In this document: positions 8,280 through 17,318 of the stretch, piece by piece
How the letters are laid out: each line of letters starts with the position of its first letter
Numbering within the stretch: the stretch's first letter is position 1
Assembly: GCF_049985285.1 (NCBI RefSeq)
Contig: NZ_JBNIEU010000003.1
Coordinates: 310,001-374,000, forward strand
DNA length: 64,000 bases
Direction: 5' to 3'
Source of the DNA: Aestuariirhabdus sp049985285
Lineage (GTDB): Bacteria > Pseudomonadota > Gammaproteobacteria > Pseudomonadales > Aestuariirhabdaceae
Translations under genes and position numbers: made by a program
Notes under the pieces: model-generated
Databases searched by the model: none
Told to the model about the DNA's origin: nothing
What the model saw: only the letters and a program-made list of their open reading frames with translations

Positions 8280-8941
8280 CAGTTGGCCTTGTGTTGAGTG
8301 TGCGCTTGCAGTTGCCGGGTGCCTTCGGCAAAGAGTGCTGTGCGGTGTTCGCGGAAATAGAGCAGGCATCGCTCTACGGCGGCGACAATAGCCCTGGGTG
8401 TGATTGTAGCACCCGTGAATTGGTCAAACTGGCCCCCATCTTTTTTCACTGCCCAGTTGGTGGAAGAGGTGTTGTCCAGGGATAATCCCTTAAACTGATG
8501 GATCCAGTTTGACACCTTGGTGTCAATGCCATCGCCCAAGCCGGGAGTCTCGCGGTGGGTGATCACCCGCACCGCTGCCAGTTCGCCATTGCTTCGGATT
8601 CCAACCAGCAGGCTGATGCGGCCATTGTAGCCGTCCGGGGCCCAGGCCGGAATGATGGCGGCAACCGGTTGTGATTGTTTGAATGCGATATAGGCCTTGT
8701 GTCCCGAGTCGAGCCCCAGAAGAGGGAGATCATCGACAATGACCTGGGTTTCCAGCAGGTCGTTGTCATGCTCGCTGGGAGGCAAAATCTCGTTAAGGGC
8801 TTTCACCTCGAATGCACGCACCTGCTCTGCAATACGCTCCTGGGTCACCACATAGGTGAGGGCGATCAAGCCAACCGTAAAGATCGAGAAGAGGCCGAGC
8901 GATACGCTGTTTCTGGTAATCGATTGTTTGAGCGTGGTCAT
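8279..8941 (-). CDS. rsxG: Rsx/Rnf electron transport complex subunit G
   Basis: Periplasm-facing subunit anchored by one N-terminal transmembrane helix (about residues 13-32, SLGLFSIFTVGLIALTYVV). The FMN-binding domain ends with the FTGATITPRAIVAAV motif in which the Thr carries covalently bound FMN. 220 residues, normal length. It lies 5 bp after rsxD and overlaps rsxE by one base. Confidence 0.95.
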   Translation of the reverse strand: MTTLKQSITRNSVSLGLFSIFTVGLIALTYVVTQERIAEQVRAFEVKALNEILPPSEHDNDLLETQVIVDDLPLLGLDSGHKAYIAFKQSQPVAAIIPAWAPDGYNGRISLLVGIRSNGELAAVRVITHRETPGLGDGIDTKVSNWIHQFKGLSLDNTSSTNWAVKKDGGQFDQFTGATITPRAIVAAVERCLLYFREHRTALFAEGTRQLQAHTQHKAN

Positions 8942-8946
8942 CGCGG

Positions 8947-10008
8947 TCAGTCCGGTTTGGCAAGCCCTTTATTGGGCTTCTTGTGGCCGTAGGTGCGCGG
9001 CTGGGTGTAGTAATCGATGGTGGGAGCCGCCATGTTCATCAACAGTATTGCGAAGGCGACGCCATCGGGATAGCCCCCCCAGCTGCGAATGACATACACC
9101 AAAATGCCAATCATTGCGCCGTATATCAGCTTGCCCCGGGTGCTGACAGCGCTGGTCACGGGGTCGGTGGCAATAAAAAAAGCCCCCATCATGGTAGCGC
9201 CGCTGAGTAGGTGGAAAGCGGTTGAGCCCTTACTGGAGGAGTCGTCCCCTGCGTAAAATAGCAGGCTCATGACAGAGAGTGAGAGCAGCATGGCGACCGG
9301 CGTGTGCCAGGTAAAAACGCGCTGGTTGAGCAAGAACAGCCCGCCGGCAAAAAAAGCAACGTTGACCCAGATCCAGCCCTGTCCGCCGACACCCCAGAGT
9401 ACCGGATGACGCTGCCAAAGCTCATCAATGGTTAGGCTCTTGTTTTCCCGCATTAGCTCCAGGGGAGTTGCCAGGGTATAGGCGTCGATCGAGAGCGGCT
9501 CGCCAAGGAAAGGGAAAATAGTATGCAGAGCCGCAGAAAATCCTTCAACGCCGGATACGCCCTCCAGCCCCGCCGGCGCTGCCCAGGCGCTCATCTGCGC
9601 GGGAAATGAGACCAGCAGCAACACATACCCCAGCATGGCGGGGTTGAAGGGGTTATAGCCCATCCCCCCATAGAGGTGCTTACCGATCACAATCGCGAAG
9701 GCTACCCCGATAAGGGTAAGCCACCAGGGGGCGAGAGGGGGTAGGGCCAGGGCGATTAAGATGGCGGTCAGCAGGGCACTGTTGTCGCTGAGGTAAAAAG
9801 CGAGGGGGCGTTTTCGCAACAGCAAGACTGCTGCCTCGCATCCAATAGCAACCAGGCCTGCCCAGACGAGATTGATGAGCGTTCCCCAACCAAAGAAAAA
9901 ACTAAGGGTGAATACAGCGGGCAGTGTCGCCAGAATGACCAACCGCATTAGCCGCGCTGTGGATCCTGGACCGTAGGTATGGGGTGAGCTCATTCGCAAC
10001 AGCGCCAT
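8947..10008 (-). CDS. rsxD: Rsx/Rnf electron transport complex subunit D
   Basis: Membrane subunit related to NqrB, with multiple hydrophobic helices across 353 residues. The HLLSGATMMGAFFIATDPVTS segment contains the SGAT Thr that carries covalent FMN in this family. The ATG at 10008 follows the rsxC stop by 5 bp, with GCGGAG as ribosome-binding site inside the end of rsxC. Confidence 0.95.
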   Translation of the reverse strand: MALLRMSSPHTYGPGSTARLMRLVILATLPAVFTLSFFFGWGTLINLVWAGLVAIGCEAAVLLLRKRPLAFYLSDNSALLTAILIALALPPLAPWWLTLIGVAFAIVIGKHLYGGMGYNPFNPAMLGYVLLLVSFPAQMSAWAAPAGLEGVSGVEGFSAALHTIFPFLGEPLSIDAYTLATPLELMRENKSLTIDELWQRHPVLWGVGGQGWIWVNVAFFAGGLFLLNQRVFTWHTPVAMLLSLSVMSLLFYAGDDSSSKGSTAFHLLSGATMMGAFFIATDPVTSAVSTRGKLIYGAMIGILVYVIRSWGGYPDGVAFAILLMNMAAPTIDYYTQPRTYGHKKPNKGLAKPD

Positions 10009-10013
10009 CGGTG

Positions 10014-12359
10014 TTAATCTCCGCTTGTATCAGTAGTGGCGTTTTGGAGCGCGAGGATAGCCTGCTGTTGCTCCAGTTCGGCAGCGCGTAGCGCTTGCAC
10101 AAGCTCCGGGTCATCGCTGTTGGGGTTGCTGGCCAGTGCACACTGCGCTTTTTTGAAGGCTGCTTTTGCCATCGCCTGACGAATTTTCAGGCGCTTGAGT
10201 GCTGCGTCATTGTCGATAGGAGAGAGTGGTGGATTGGCTGCCGCTTCGCTATGGGCCACTGCTGTGGCATCAAGCCCTGCATTGAGCTTCTGTTCTGCGC
10301 TTTCCAGCGCGGCCTGCAACTGCTTAACCTCTTCTGCCAACCCCTGCTGGTCAGCAGTTTGATTCTGCGCTGCATCGGCGTAGGCTCGTTCGGCTTTCTT
10401 CAGGGCTGCGCGCGCCATCGCGGCTTCAATCTTAAGTTTCTTGGCGGCATCACTAAGTGGTTTGCGGGCAGGAGAGGATGCCGTGGATGTGGCAGGTGCT
10501 GATGCCACCGGTAGTGCTTTTTCCTGCGCCGCCAAGGCTGCCCGCAGCTGGGCGAGTTCTGCGCTTAAGGTTTCGGTAGGCTCGCCGTTTTGCTCGCTTT
10601 TGGCCAGCGCGCGCTCCGCCTTTTTGACCGCTGAGCGCGCCATTGCAAGCTTGATTTTTGCGGCTTTGTCGTCTTCGGCGGGCACTGCGGGTGAGGGTGC
10701 CGTGGGCGACTGCAGTGCGTTTAGCTGTGCTTCAAGTTGAGCGATACTCGCCTGAATCTTTTGTTGGTTTGCTGCGTCGGTGTTGTCCAGTTGCCGGCTT
10801 AGCTTCTTGATCTCGGCGCTGACTTTTGCGCGTTGAATCTTCAGCGTCTTGGCATCGGTATCGCTGTTGGCTGGCTGAGCTGGCTGGTTTGCTTCCGCCT
10901 TGGCGGCTTTCATCCGCGCGGCGCGCTCTGCATTGGCTTTGCGCTTGGCAGCCTTCTCCTCTTCGAGTCTTTGCAGCCGAGCCTCCCGCGCCTCGAAACG
11001 CATTTTCGAGTATTCGGCTTTTTGCTGCATCGCTTCATGGGCGCGAATGTCAGCTTTGGACGCGCGGTAGTATTGCACCAGGGGAATGTGGCTTGGGCAG
11101 CTATAGGAGCACGCGCCACATTCGATACAATCGAATAGATTGTGGTGACGAAGCTGGCTGTAATCCTTGGCGCGGGCATGCCAGTAGAGCTGCTGGGGTA
11201 ATAGGTTTACCGGGCAGGCTTCTGCGCAGGCTCCACAACGAATGCAGGCTTGTGCCGGCGGTGGCGCTGGCAGCTCGTTGGCGCTGGCAGCGATAACGCA
11301 GTTGACGGTTTTGGTAATGGGGACATTGGGGTGTTGCAAGCTGAACCCCATCATCGGGCCGCCGATAATAAGCCGGTTTAACTGGTTTGGTTCGAGTGCT
11401 GCGTAGGCGAGCAGATGATCAACCGGCGTCCCAATCAATACCTCAAGGTTGCCAGGGTTCTGCAATGCTTCTCCGGTCAGGGTGGTGATACGCGAGATCA
11501 GGGGGCGACCTTCGATCACCGCATTTTGAATCGCCACCGCAGTGCCGGCATTTTGGCACACAATGCCCAAATCAGCGGGCAGCTCTCCGCTGGGGACTTC
11601 GCGCCCGGTCAAGAGCTGGATCAGTTGTTTCTCACCACCGGAGGGATATTTGGTGGGTAGCACCGCGACCTCATAGGGGCGGCCGCGTTCCGAAATCTGT
11701 TGGCGAAGCGCGATAATCGCTTCTGGCTTGTTCTCCTCAACGGCGATCAGGACCTCTTCGGGCTTGATAATGGCGCAGAGTATATCGATGCCGTTTACCA
11801 GTTTGTCGCTGTGTTCGCGCATTAAAAGATCGTCGGCGGTGATATAGGGCTCGCACTCGGTGCCGTTTATAATCAGGGTGCGAATATCCTGCTCGGTCCG
11901 TGCGCTCAGTTTAACGGCCGAGGGAAAACCTGCACCACCGAGGCCTGCGATACCCGCCTCGCGAATACGTGAAAGCAGCTCACTGGAATCCAGTTGATGA
12001 AAGTCGTCGCAGGGGTTGAGTTCACACCAGCGCTCTTCGCCGTCGGTATCGATGATGATCGATAGTTCGCTCATAGCCGAGGGGTGAGGAACGGGGTGGG
12101 ATTCTATTGCGACCACGGTGCCCGAACTGGGGGCGTGCAGGGGCACGCTGACAAAGCCCTTGGCCTCGGCAATTTTTTGCCCTTTTAATACCTTGTCACC
12201 CACACCAACCAGTGCCATAGCAGCCGCACCGATATGCTGCTGCAATGGCAGGACGAGTTGGGGGGGTAGCGGGGCGCGTCGGATCGGCGCCTGGTTAGAG
12301 AGAGACTTTCTTTGCGGCGGGTGTACTCCGCCGGGAATATCCCATAGGCGACGGCTCAT
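10014..12359 (-). CDS. rsxC: Rsx/Rnf electron transport complex subunit C with a repeated C-terminal tail
   Basis: NADH- and FMN-binding peripheral subunit with two [4Fe-4S] motifs (CIRCGACAEACP and CIECGACSYSCP) in the middle. The catalytic core is followed by a long Ala/Lys/Glu-rich tail of about 300 residues that repeats a unit of the type LKIxxAMARAALKKAERA four times (variants near 10820, 10650, 10430 and 10190), probably helical coiled-coil. Tails of this kind are known in gammaproteobacterial RsxC. Total 781 residues from MSRRLWDIPGG; the ATG overlaps the rsxB stop (ATGA). A longer frame reaching 12599 is only rsxB out of phase. Confidence 0.94.
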   Translation of the reverse strand: MSRRLWDIPGGVHPPQRKSLSNQAPIRRAPLPPQLVLPLQQHIGAAAMALVGVGDKVLKGQKIAEAKGFVSVPLHAPSSGTVVAIESHPVPHPSAMSELSIIIDTDGEERWCELNPCDDFHQLDSSELLSRIREAGIAGLGGAGFPSAVKLSARTEQDIRTLIINGTECEPYITADDLLMREHSDKLVNGIDILCAIIKPEEVLIAVEENKPEAIIALRQQISERGRPYEVAVLPTKYPSGGEKQLIQLLTGREVPSGELPADLGIVCQNAGTAVAIQNAVIEGRPLISRITTLTGEALQNPGNLEVLIGTPVDHLLAYAALEPNQLNRLIIGGPMMGFSLQHPNVPITKTVNCVIAASANELPAPPPAQACIRCGACAEACPVNLLPQQLYWHARAKDYSQLRHHNLFDCIECGACSYSCPSHIPLVQYYRASKADIRAHEAMQQKAEYSKMRFEAREARLQRLEEEKAAKRKANAERAARMKAAKAEANQPAQPANSDTDAKTLKIQRAKVSAEIKKLSRQLDNTDAANQQKIQASIAQLEAQLNALQSPTAPSPAVPAEDDKAAKIKLAMARSAVKKAERALAKSEQNGEPTETLSAELAQLRAALAAQEKALPVASAPATSTASSPARKPLSDAAKKLKIEAAMARAALKKAERAYADAAQNQTADQQGLAEEVKQLQAALESAEQKLNAGLDATAVAHSEAAANPPLSPIDNDAALKRLKIRQAMAKAAFKKAQCALASNPNSDDPELVQALRAAELEQQQAILALQNATTDTSGD

Positions 12360-12940
12360 GCGGCGCTCCCCCGACCCGTATCCGTAATAATGAGTCGCTC
12401 TGCGGGTGTGGGTAGCTCCCAGCTCCAGTTCTTGATGGTGGTTTCGATGGTCACCATATCGATGCAGTCGACCGGGCAGGGTTCGACGCAGAGTTCGCAG
12501 CCGGTGCACTCCGAGGCGATAACCGTGTGCATTAATTTGGCCGCGCCGAGAATTGCATCCACGGGGCAGGCCTGTATGCACTTGGTGCAGCCGATGCACT
12601 CATCCTCACGAATAACCGCCAATGTTCTGGCTTTCTCTTCACCATGCTCAGTATCCAGCGGTATGGGTTCGAGATCGAGCAGATCTGCCAGCGAAGCGAT
12701 AGTGGCTTCGCCGCCGGGGGGGCACTTATTGATCTGTTCGCCCCCGGCGATCGCTTCGGCATAGGGCCGGCAGCCAGCATATCCGCATTGCCCACACTGG
12801 GTTTGGGGAAGCAGTTCGTTAATGCGATCGGACAGCGGGTCACCCTCCACCTTGAATCGCACCGCCGCAAATCCAAGCACCGCGCCGAACACTAACGACA
12901 GGGTCAACATGGCGAGGATCGAGTAGAGGAGAATGTCCAT
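12356..12940 (-). CDS. rsxB: Rsx/Rnf electron transport complex subunit B
   Basis: Iron-sulfur subunit of 194 residues: one N-terminal membrane helix (residues 4-24), a CGQCGYAGC...C cluster domain (about 48-72), then two ferredoxin-type motifs, CIGCTKCIQACP and CTGCELCVEPCP, for two [4Fe-4S] clusters. It follows rsxA by 20 bp and overlaps rsxC by 4 bp. Confidence 0.96.
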   Translation of the reverse strand: MDILLYSILAMLTLSLVFGAVLGFAAVRFKVEGDPLSDRINELLPQTQCGQCGYAGCRPYAEAIAGGEQINKCPPGGEATIASLADLLDLEPIPLDTEHGEEKARTLAVIREDECIGCTKCIQACPVDAILGAAKLMHTVIASECTGCELCVEPCPVDCIDMVTIETTIKNWSWELPTPAERLIITDTGRGSAA

Positions 12941-12960
12941 AGAGTTTCGTGCCCGCCCCG

Positions 12961-13557
12961 TTACAGCTTGATCAGGCCGGTGAAGCCCATAAATGCCAGC
13001 GACATCAGGCCGGCGGTGATCATGCCGATGGCCGCCCCCTGAAAGGGCTGGGGGACATCGGCAGCGGCGAGGCGTTCGCGCATGGCGGAGAAGAGTACCA
13101 GCACCAGGGAGAATCCAGCGGCGGCACCAAACCCGTAGGTAGCCGAATCGACGAAGCTGCTGTTCATGCGATTGCTGTTGAGCAGGGCCACACCCAATAC
13201 GGCGCAGTTGGTGGTGATCAATGGCAAGAATACCCCCAGTACTCGATGCAACAGAGGACTTACCTTTTTCACGACCATCTCGGTGAACTGCACGACGACG
13301 GCAATTACCACGATAAAGGTGATGGTTTTGAGGAACTCCAGATGGAGGGGCTTAAGAATATATTCGAAACTGACGTAGCTGCATATAGAGGCGAGAGTAA
13401 GCACAAAGGTGGTCGCCAGTGACATACCCATAGCTGTCTCGAGTTTATTCGACACCCCCATAAAAGGGCATAGGCCGAGAAACTGAACCAGCACAAAGTT
13501 GTTCACCAGCACGGCGCTGACCAGAATCAGTGTCAGTTCAGTGGCGATCTCTGGCAT
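12961..13557 (-). CDS. rsxA: Rsx/Rnf electron transport complex subunit A
   Basis: First gene of the rsxABCDGE-nth operon: a 198-residue integral membrane protein with about six helices and the signature FVLVQFLGLCPFMGVSNK, homologous to RsxE. The ATG at 13557 (MPEIATELT) matches the family start; the frame is open to 13596 but the extra residues are basic and non-conserved. Confidence 0.95.
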   Translation of the reverse strand: MPEIATELTLILVSAVLVNNFVLVQFLGLCPFMGVSNKLETAMGMSLATTFVLTLASICSYVSFEYILKPLHLEFLKTITFIVVIAVVVQFTEMVVKKVSPLLHRVLGVFLPLITTNCAVLGVALLNSNRMNSSFVDSATYGFGAAAGFSLVLVLFSAMRERLAAADVPQPFQGAAIGMITAGLMSLAFMGFTGLIKL

Positions 13558-13712
13558 TACGAAGTTCCGGGTTTTCGCAGGGTGGGTCGGGGCCACCGAC
13601 CGCCGGGCGGTCAGTGTTTCGAGTGTCGCCTATTATCCGGCAGCACATTATTCCATACAAGGCATATAGCCAGCACTTATAAGTCAAAATAACTATAAGC
13701 TTAAAAGCAAAC

Positions 13713-13743
13713 GGGTGTCGCCGAGGTCGCCTTTCGGCACCCC
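13713..13743 (-). terminator. probable terminator of metG
   Basis: On the minus strand a GGGGTGCCGA arm pairs with TCGGCGACACCC with one interruption, starting 10 bases after the metG stop and followed by GTTTGCTTTT. The stem is imperfect and the T-run broken. Confidence 0.5.
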
Positions 13744-13752
13744 GGCGATGGT

Positions 13753-15795
13753 TTAGCTGATTCGCATGCCGGGTTGCGCGCCTTCGTGGGGTTCAAGAAT
13801 CCACAACTCCTTACCTCCGGGGCCCGCTGCCAGCACCATCCCCTCTGATACACCGAACTTCATCTTGCGAGGCTTGAGGTTCGCCACCATGACGGTTAGT
13901 TTACCTTCGAGTTGCTCCGGGCTGTAAGCGCTTTTAATGCCAGCAAAGACATTGCGGGTTTCACCGCCGAGATCCAGCGTAAGCTGTAACAGCTTGTCTG
14001 CCCCTTCAACATGTTGGGCTTTGGCGATGCGTACGATGCGCAGATCAACTTTTGCGAAGTCGGGGAACTCGATCTCATCTGCGATTGGCTCGCGTGCCAG
14101 CTCGCTGTCGGGTTTGGCCTTGGCGGGAGCTGCGTGCTCGGCCTGCTGCTCTCTGGACGCTTCAATCATAGCCTCTACCTTATCGTTTTCTACCCGTGAT
14201 AACAGCGGCTTGAACTTGTTGATGCTGTGGCCCGCTTGCAGTAGATGCCCGGCATCACTCCAGCTCAGGGGGGCAACATTGAGGAAGGCTTCGGCGTTTT
14301 GCACCAGCGCGGGCAGTACCGGCTTGAGGTAGATCATCAGCAGGCGGAACAGGTTGATACCGACCGAGCAGATCTCCGTAACCTCCTGCTGGGTGCCTTC
14401 CTGCTTGGCCAGGGCCCATGGCTCCTTCTCTGCGATATAGGCGTTGGCCTTATCGGCCAGGGCCATGATTTCGCGAATGGCGCGGGCATACTCGCGCTGC
14501 TCGTAATGGTCGGCAATACGGTCGGAGGCCCCGATAAATTCACCGCTCAGTTCGGCTTCGGCGTCGCTGCTGGCGAGCTGGCCTCCCGCCTTTTTTATGA
14601 AACCAGCGCAACGGCTAGCGATATTGACCACCTTTCCGACCAGGTCCGAGTTGACCTTTTGTGAAAAATCTTCAAGGTTGAGGTCGAGGTCGTCGATGCG
14701 ACTATTCAATTTGCTGGCGAAGTAGTAACGCAGGTATTCCGGATTCAGGTGATCGAGATAGGTTCGCGCAGTAATAAAGGTGCCGCGGGATTTGGACATC
14801 TTCTCGTTGTTCACGGTAAGGAATCCGTGGGCGCATACCCGGGTTGGGGTGCGATACCCGGCTCCCTGGAGCATGGCGGGCCAGAACAGGCAGTGAAAGT
14901 TGACGATATCCTTACCGATAAAGTGGTAGACCTCGGCCTCACTGCCGGCTTTCCAGTAGTCGTCGAAGTTAAGGTCGTCCCGGCGCTCGCACAGGTTTTT
15001 GAAACTCGCCATGTAGCCGATCGGCGCGTCCAGCCACACGTAAAAGTATTTTCCGGGTTCAGCGGGAATTTCGAAGCCGAAGTAGGGGGCATCGCGGGAG
15101 ATATCCCAGTCCTGAAGTTCGCCGTCAACCCATTCGGCGAGCTTGTTGGCGATCTCATCCTGCAGGGTCCCGCTGCGGGTCCACTGCTGCAAAAACTGCT
15201 GGAAATCGGTGAGCTTGAAGAAAAAATGCTCGGAGTCCTTCTCGATCGGTGCGGATCCCGATAGTGCGGAAACCGCATTTTTTAACTCGGTAGGGGAGTA
15301 GGTAGCGCCGCAGGCTTCGCAGTTGTCACCGTATTGGCCGCTGGCATTGCAGCGTGGGCAGTCGCCCTTGATGTAGCGGTCTGCGAGGAACATCTGTTTT
15401 TCCGGGTCGAAGGCCTGGCGAATGGTGCGGCGCGCGATATGCCCTTTTTCTCGTAACGCGAGATAGATCGATTCGGACAGTTCGCGGTTTTCGTCGGAAT
15501 GGGTTGAGTAGTAGTTGTCGAACTCCACCAGAAACTCGCCAAAATCGCGTTTGCGCTCGGTATTGATCAGGGCCACCGACGCTTCCGGGGTGATTCCCAT
15601 CTTTTCCGCGTGCAAACTAATGGCGGTGCCGTGGGCGTCATCGGCGCAGACGTAGGTGCAGTGATGGCCTCTTTGTTTCTGGAAGCGAACCCAAATGTCG
15701 GTCTGGATATATTCGACAAGGTGTCCCATATGCAGGGGGCCGTTGGCGTAGGGTAGGGCGCTGGTAACAAGGATGTTGCGGGATTTTTGCGTCAT
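13753..15795 (-). CDS. metG: methionyl-tRNA synthetase
   Basis: Class I synthetase charging initiator and elongator tRNA-Met. The HIGH-type motif HMGH is at residues 22-25 and KMSKSRG in the second half of the catalytic core; a Zn knuckle CPRCNASGQYGDNCEACG follows the Rossmann segment, and the C-terminal EMAP-like tRNA-binding domain (VDLRIVRIAKAQHVEGADKL) is present, as in E. coli MetG (677). From the ATG at 15795 it is 680 residues; ATG 15804 and TTG 15810 are in-frame alternatives and no start has a clear Shine-Dalgarno sequence. Confidence 0.97.
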   Translation of the reverse strand: MTQKSRNILVTSALPYANGPLHMGHLVEYIQTDIWVRFQKQRGHHCTYVCADDAHGTAISLHAEKMGITPEASVALINTERKRDFGEFLVEFDNYYSTHSDENRELSESIYLALREKGHIARRTIRQAFDPEKQMFLADRYIKGDCPRCNASGQYGDNCEACGATYSPTELKNAVSALSGSAPIEKDSEHFFFKLTDFQQFLQQWTRSGTLQDEIANKLAEWVDGELQDWDISRDAPYFGFEIPAEPGKYFYVWLDAPIGYMASFKNLCERRDDLNFDDYWKAGSEAEVYHFIGKDIVNFHCLFWPAMLQGAGYRTPTRVCAHGFLTVNNEKMSKSRGTFITARTYLDHLNPEYLRYYFASKLNSRIDDLDLNLEDFSQKVNSDLVGKVVNIASRCAGFIKKAGGQLASSDAEAELSGEFIGASDRIADHYEQREYARAIREIMALADKANAYIAEKEPWALAKQEGTQQEVTEICSVGINLFRLLMIYLKPVLPALVQNAEAFLNVAPLSWSDAGHLLQAGHSINKFKPLLSRVENDKVEAMIEASREQQAEHAAPAKAKPDSELAREPIADEIEFPDFAKVDLRIVRIAKAQHVEGADKLLQLTLDLGGETRNVFAGIKSAYSPEQLEGKLTVMVANLKPRKMKFGVSEGMVLAAGPGGKELWILEPHEGAQPGMRIS

Positions 15796-15858
15796 AGGGG
15801 CCATCGACAAGTGTCAGGGGAGGGTGAACGTTTTTTAAAGGTGTAACAAAGGAGCGCG

Positions 15859-15864
15859 ATTATA
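15859..15864 (-). promoter_or_regulatory. candidate -10 box for metG
   Basis: Reads TATAAT on the minus strand, about 64 bases upstream of the metG ATG at 15795. No -35 match at 16-18 bp. Confidence 0.45.
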
Positions 15865-16152
15865 GCCCCTTTTATTGGGTGAATCATCTGCTGTCATTGA
15901 TCGGCTTATGGGAAGCCGTCCCGCAGCGCGGGGCCTGTGGCCTGCCCGAGGAGGGGAGGGGCGAAGATATTTATCGTTCGCCGCCGATAATTAACAAAAA
16001 ACTATTGGCTGATCACCGCTCCAAAGCCTTAGAATGTTCGATTGTATAGTCGATGTTGTGGTTGCTGAAGGGCGGCCCGGCCTCGGTTTAAGTTGTTCGG
16101 ATACTGTTCAGGAGTCAGGTTTGGGGTGGGTTGCCATGGGGGGGAAGCCGTG
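15865..16152. other. divergent intergenic region between metG and the dnaT-like gene
   Basis: Part of a 357-base gap. It holds the metG -10 on the minus side and, on the plus side, a TATAGT hexamer at 16045-16050 that could be a -10 for the DnaT-like gene, without a good -35. A GC-rich stretch at 15910-15962 could fold but shows no T-run. No tRNA, no open frame and no repeat seen. Confidence 0.4.
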
Positions 16153-16590
16153 ATGAATAACGATGATCACAAGGCTTATCATCGAATGCTGAATGCCGGG
16201 GGATCCATGTGGGAACTCGATGCACCGTCCGAACCTGTGCACCCGGTTTTCGCCCGTGCAGCGCAGGCGGTACCAAACGCCGAGACGTTGACGACCGGTT
16301 CGGGAGCCCGTACAGAGCCCCTTCCGCAAGACTTTCTGCCCGAAGGGGTTTATATCGAATGGCTACAGCAGCATTATGGTATACCTCCTGCGTTTACCCT
16401 GGAGCAACTGCCCGACTTTAAGTTGTATTGGTTGGAAACCGGCGAAGCGCGTAAGGCGTGGCAAAACAAGTTCAAAAACCATGTGATCTATCAGTGGAAG
16501 CGGAAGCAGAGTGAAAGAGAGCAAAACCCTCATCGGACAACAGCTGAAAAGCTTACAGACACAAGCTGGTCAGACTCCCTCGACATCTGA
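16153..16590 (+). CDS. DnaT-domain (primosomal protein I-like) protein
   Basis: 145 residues. The N-terminal half is polar and low in structure; the C-terminal half (about residues 58-125) matches the DnaT C-terminal single-strand-DNA-binding domain: LPEGVYIEWLQQHYGI, then FTLEQLPDFKLYWLETGEARKAWQNKF and a basic end KRKQSER. In E. coli DnaT passes DnaB-DnaC from PriA-PriB at stalled forks. The ATG at 16153 follows GGGGAAG by 7 bases; ATG 16210 is a possible later start. It overlaps the next gene by 80 bp in another frame, so the two are probably translationally linked. The partner suggests a role in helicase loading; that is inference. Confidence 0.8.
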   Translation: MNNDDHKAYHRMLNAGGSMWELDAPSEPVHPVFARAAQAVPNAETLTTGSGARTEPLPQDFLPEGVYIEWLQQHYGIPPAFTLEQLPDFKLYWLETGEARKAWQNKFKNHVIYQWKRKQSEREQNPHRTTAEKLTDTSWSDSLDI

Positions 16591-17269
16591 TGGAGCCGCA
16601 GGCGCAACGGATCTCGAACGCAAACTGACTCCGCAGCAGAAGCAGGAGCTTTCGCAGGCGGTCAATGTCCTGTTTACCCTGCTTGAAGATGCCTTCCCAA
16701 CCAAGTTTAAGCACGCATTTCGCAGCGCTGAAGATCGTCAGCGCGCACAGCGGGTATGGATGTCATCGCTCAAGGTGTTCCCCCCGCAGCTGATTGTGGA
16801 GGTCGCCCGCGAGGCGATCAAAACCAGTAAGTATTTCCCTGACCTGGGCGAGATCTATCGCCTGTGCCGTGCCGCCTATACCCGACATGGGCTGAAGGAG
16901 CCGCTGCAGGCTTACTACGAAGCCTGTAATGCCCCGCAACAATCCTTGAGCCATTCATGGAGCCACATAGCGGTCTATCTCGCTGCCCGTGACACCGGTT
17001 GGCCAACCCTGCGTGGCGAGGAGCAGCGCACAGCGTTCCCCCTTTACGAACAAAATTATGAGCTGTGGTGCAATCGTGTACTGGAAGGCGAGGATCTGCA
17101 GGCAATGGTTGCCGGCGCACTCGAAAATCCTCGTCACGCGGCATTGGCGGCTGAAGTGGAGAATGCAGCCAGCGAGCGACTCCAGCAAAAAATGCAGCAG
17201 CAGGGGATCGATCCCACCGCTGGCCGACAAGCCTTTATCGATATGAAGAAAAAAATGGAGCGCTCCTAG
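16511..17269 (+). CDS. phage lambda replication protein P-like protein (putative helicase loader)
   Basis: 252 residues from a GTG at 16511 with GGAAG six bases upstream, inside the end of the DnaT-like gene. The central region (about residues 45-120) resembles the lambda P family: VNVLFTLLEDAFPTKF, a QRVWMSSLKVFPP segment, then KTSKYFPDLGEIYRLCR, equivalent to the FLPSPGQFVAWCR stretch of lambda P, followed by a second helical region around a W-x-H-I-A-V-Y-L motif. Lambda P binds DnaB and delivers it to the origin. No Walker motif is present, so it is not a DnaC-type AAA+ loader. The similarity is recognised by eye, not by alignment. Downstream mrp starts 49 bp later. Confidence 0.68.
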   Translation: MKESKTLIGQQLKSLQTQAGQTPSTSDGAAGATDLERKLTPQQKQELSQAVNVLFTLLEDAFPTKFKHAFRSAEDRQRAQRVWMSSLKVFPPQLIVEVAREAIKTSKYFPDLGEIYRLCRAAYTRHGLKEPLQAYYEACNAPQQSLSHSWSHIAVYLAARDTGWPTLRGEEQRTAFPLYEQNYELWCNRVLEGEDLQAMVAGALENPRHAALAAEVENAASERLQQKMQQQGIDPTAGRQAFIDMKKKMERS

Positions 17270-17318
17270 AGAGTGTCTTTGCCTGCCCGGATACTAACCC
17301 TGACTATGGAGTGACGTT

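Noticed and set aside
12360..12599. N-terminal extension of RsxC to 12599
   Set aside because: It is rsxB read in another frame; the ATG at 12359 overlaps the rsxB stop and starts with the conserved RsxC sequence.
16153..17269. Remnant prophage around the lambda-P-like gene
   Set aside because: No integrase, repressor, structural genes, att-like repeats or composition shift; flanked by core genes on both sides.
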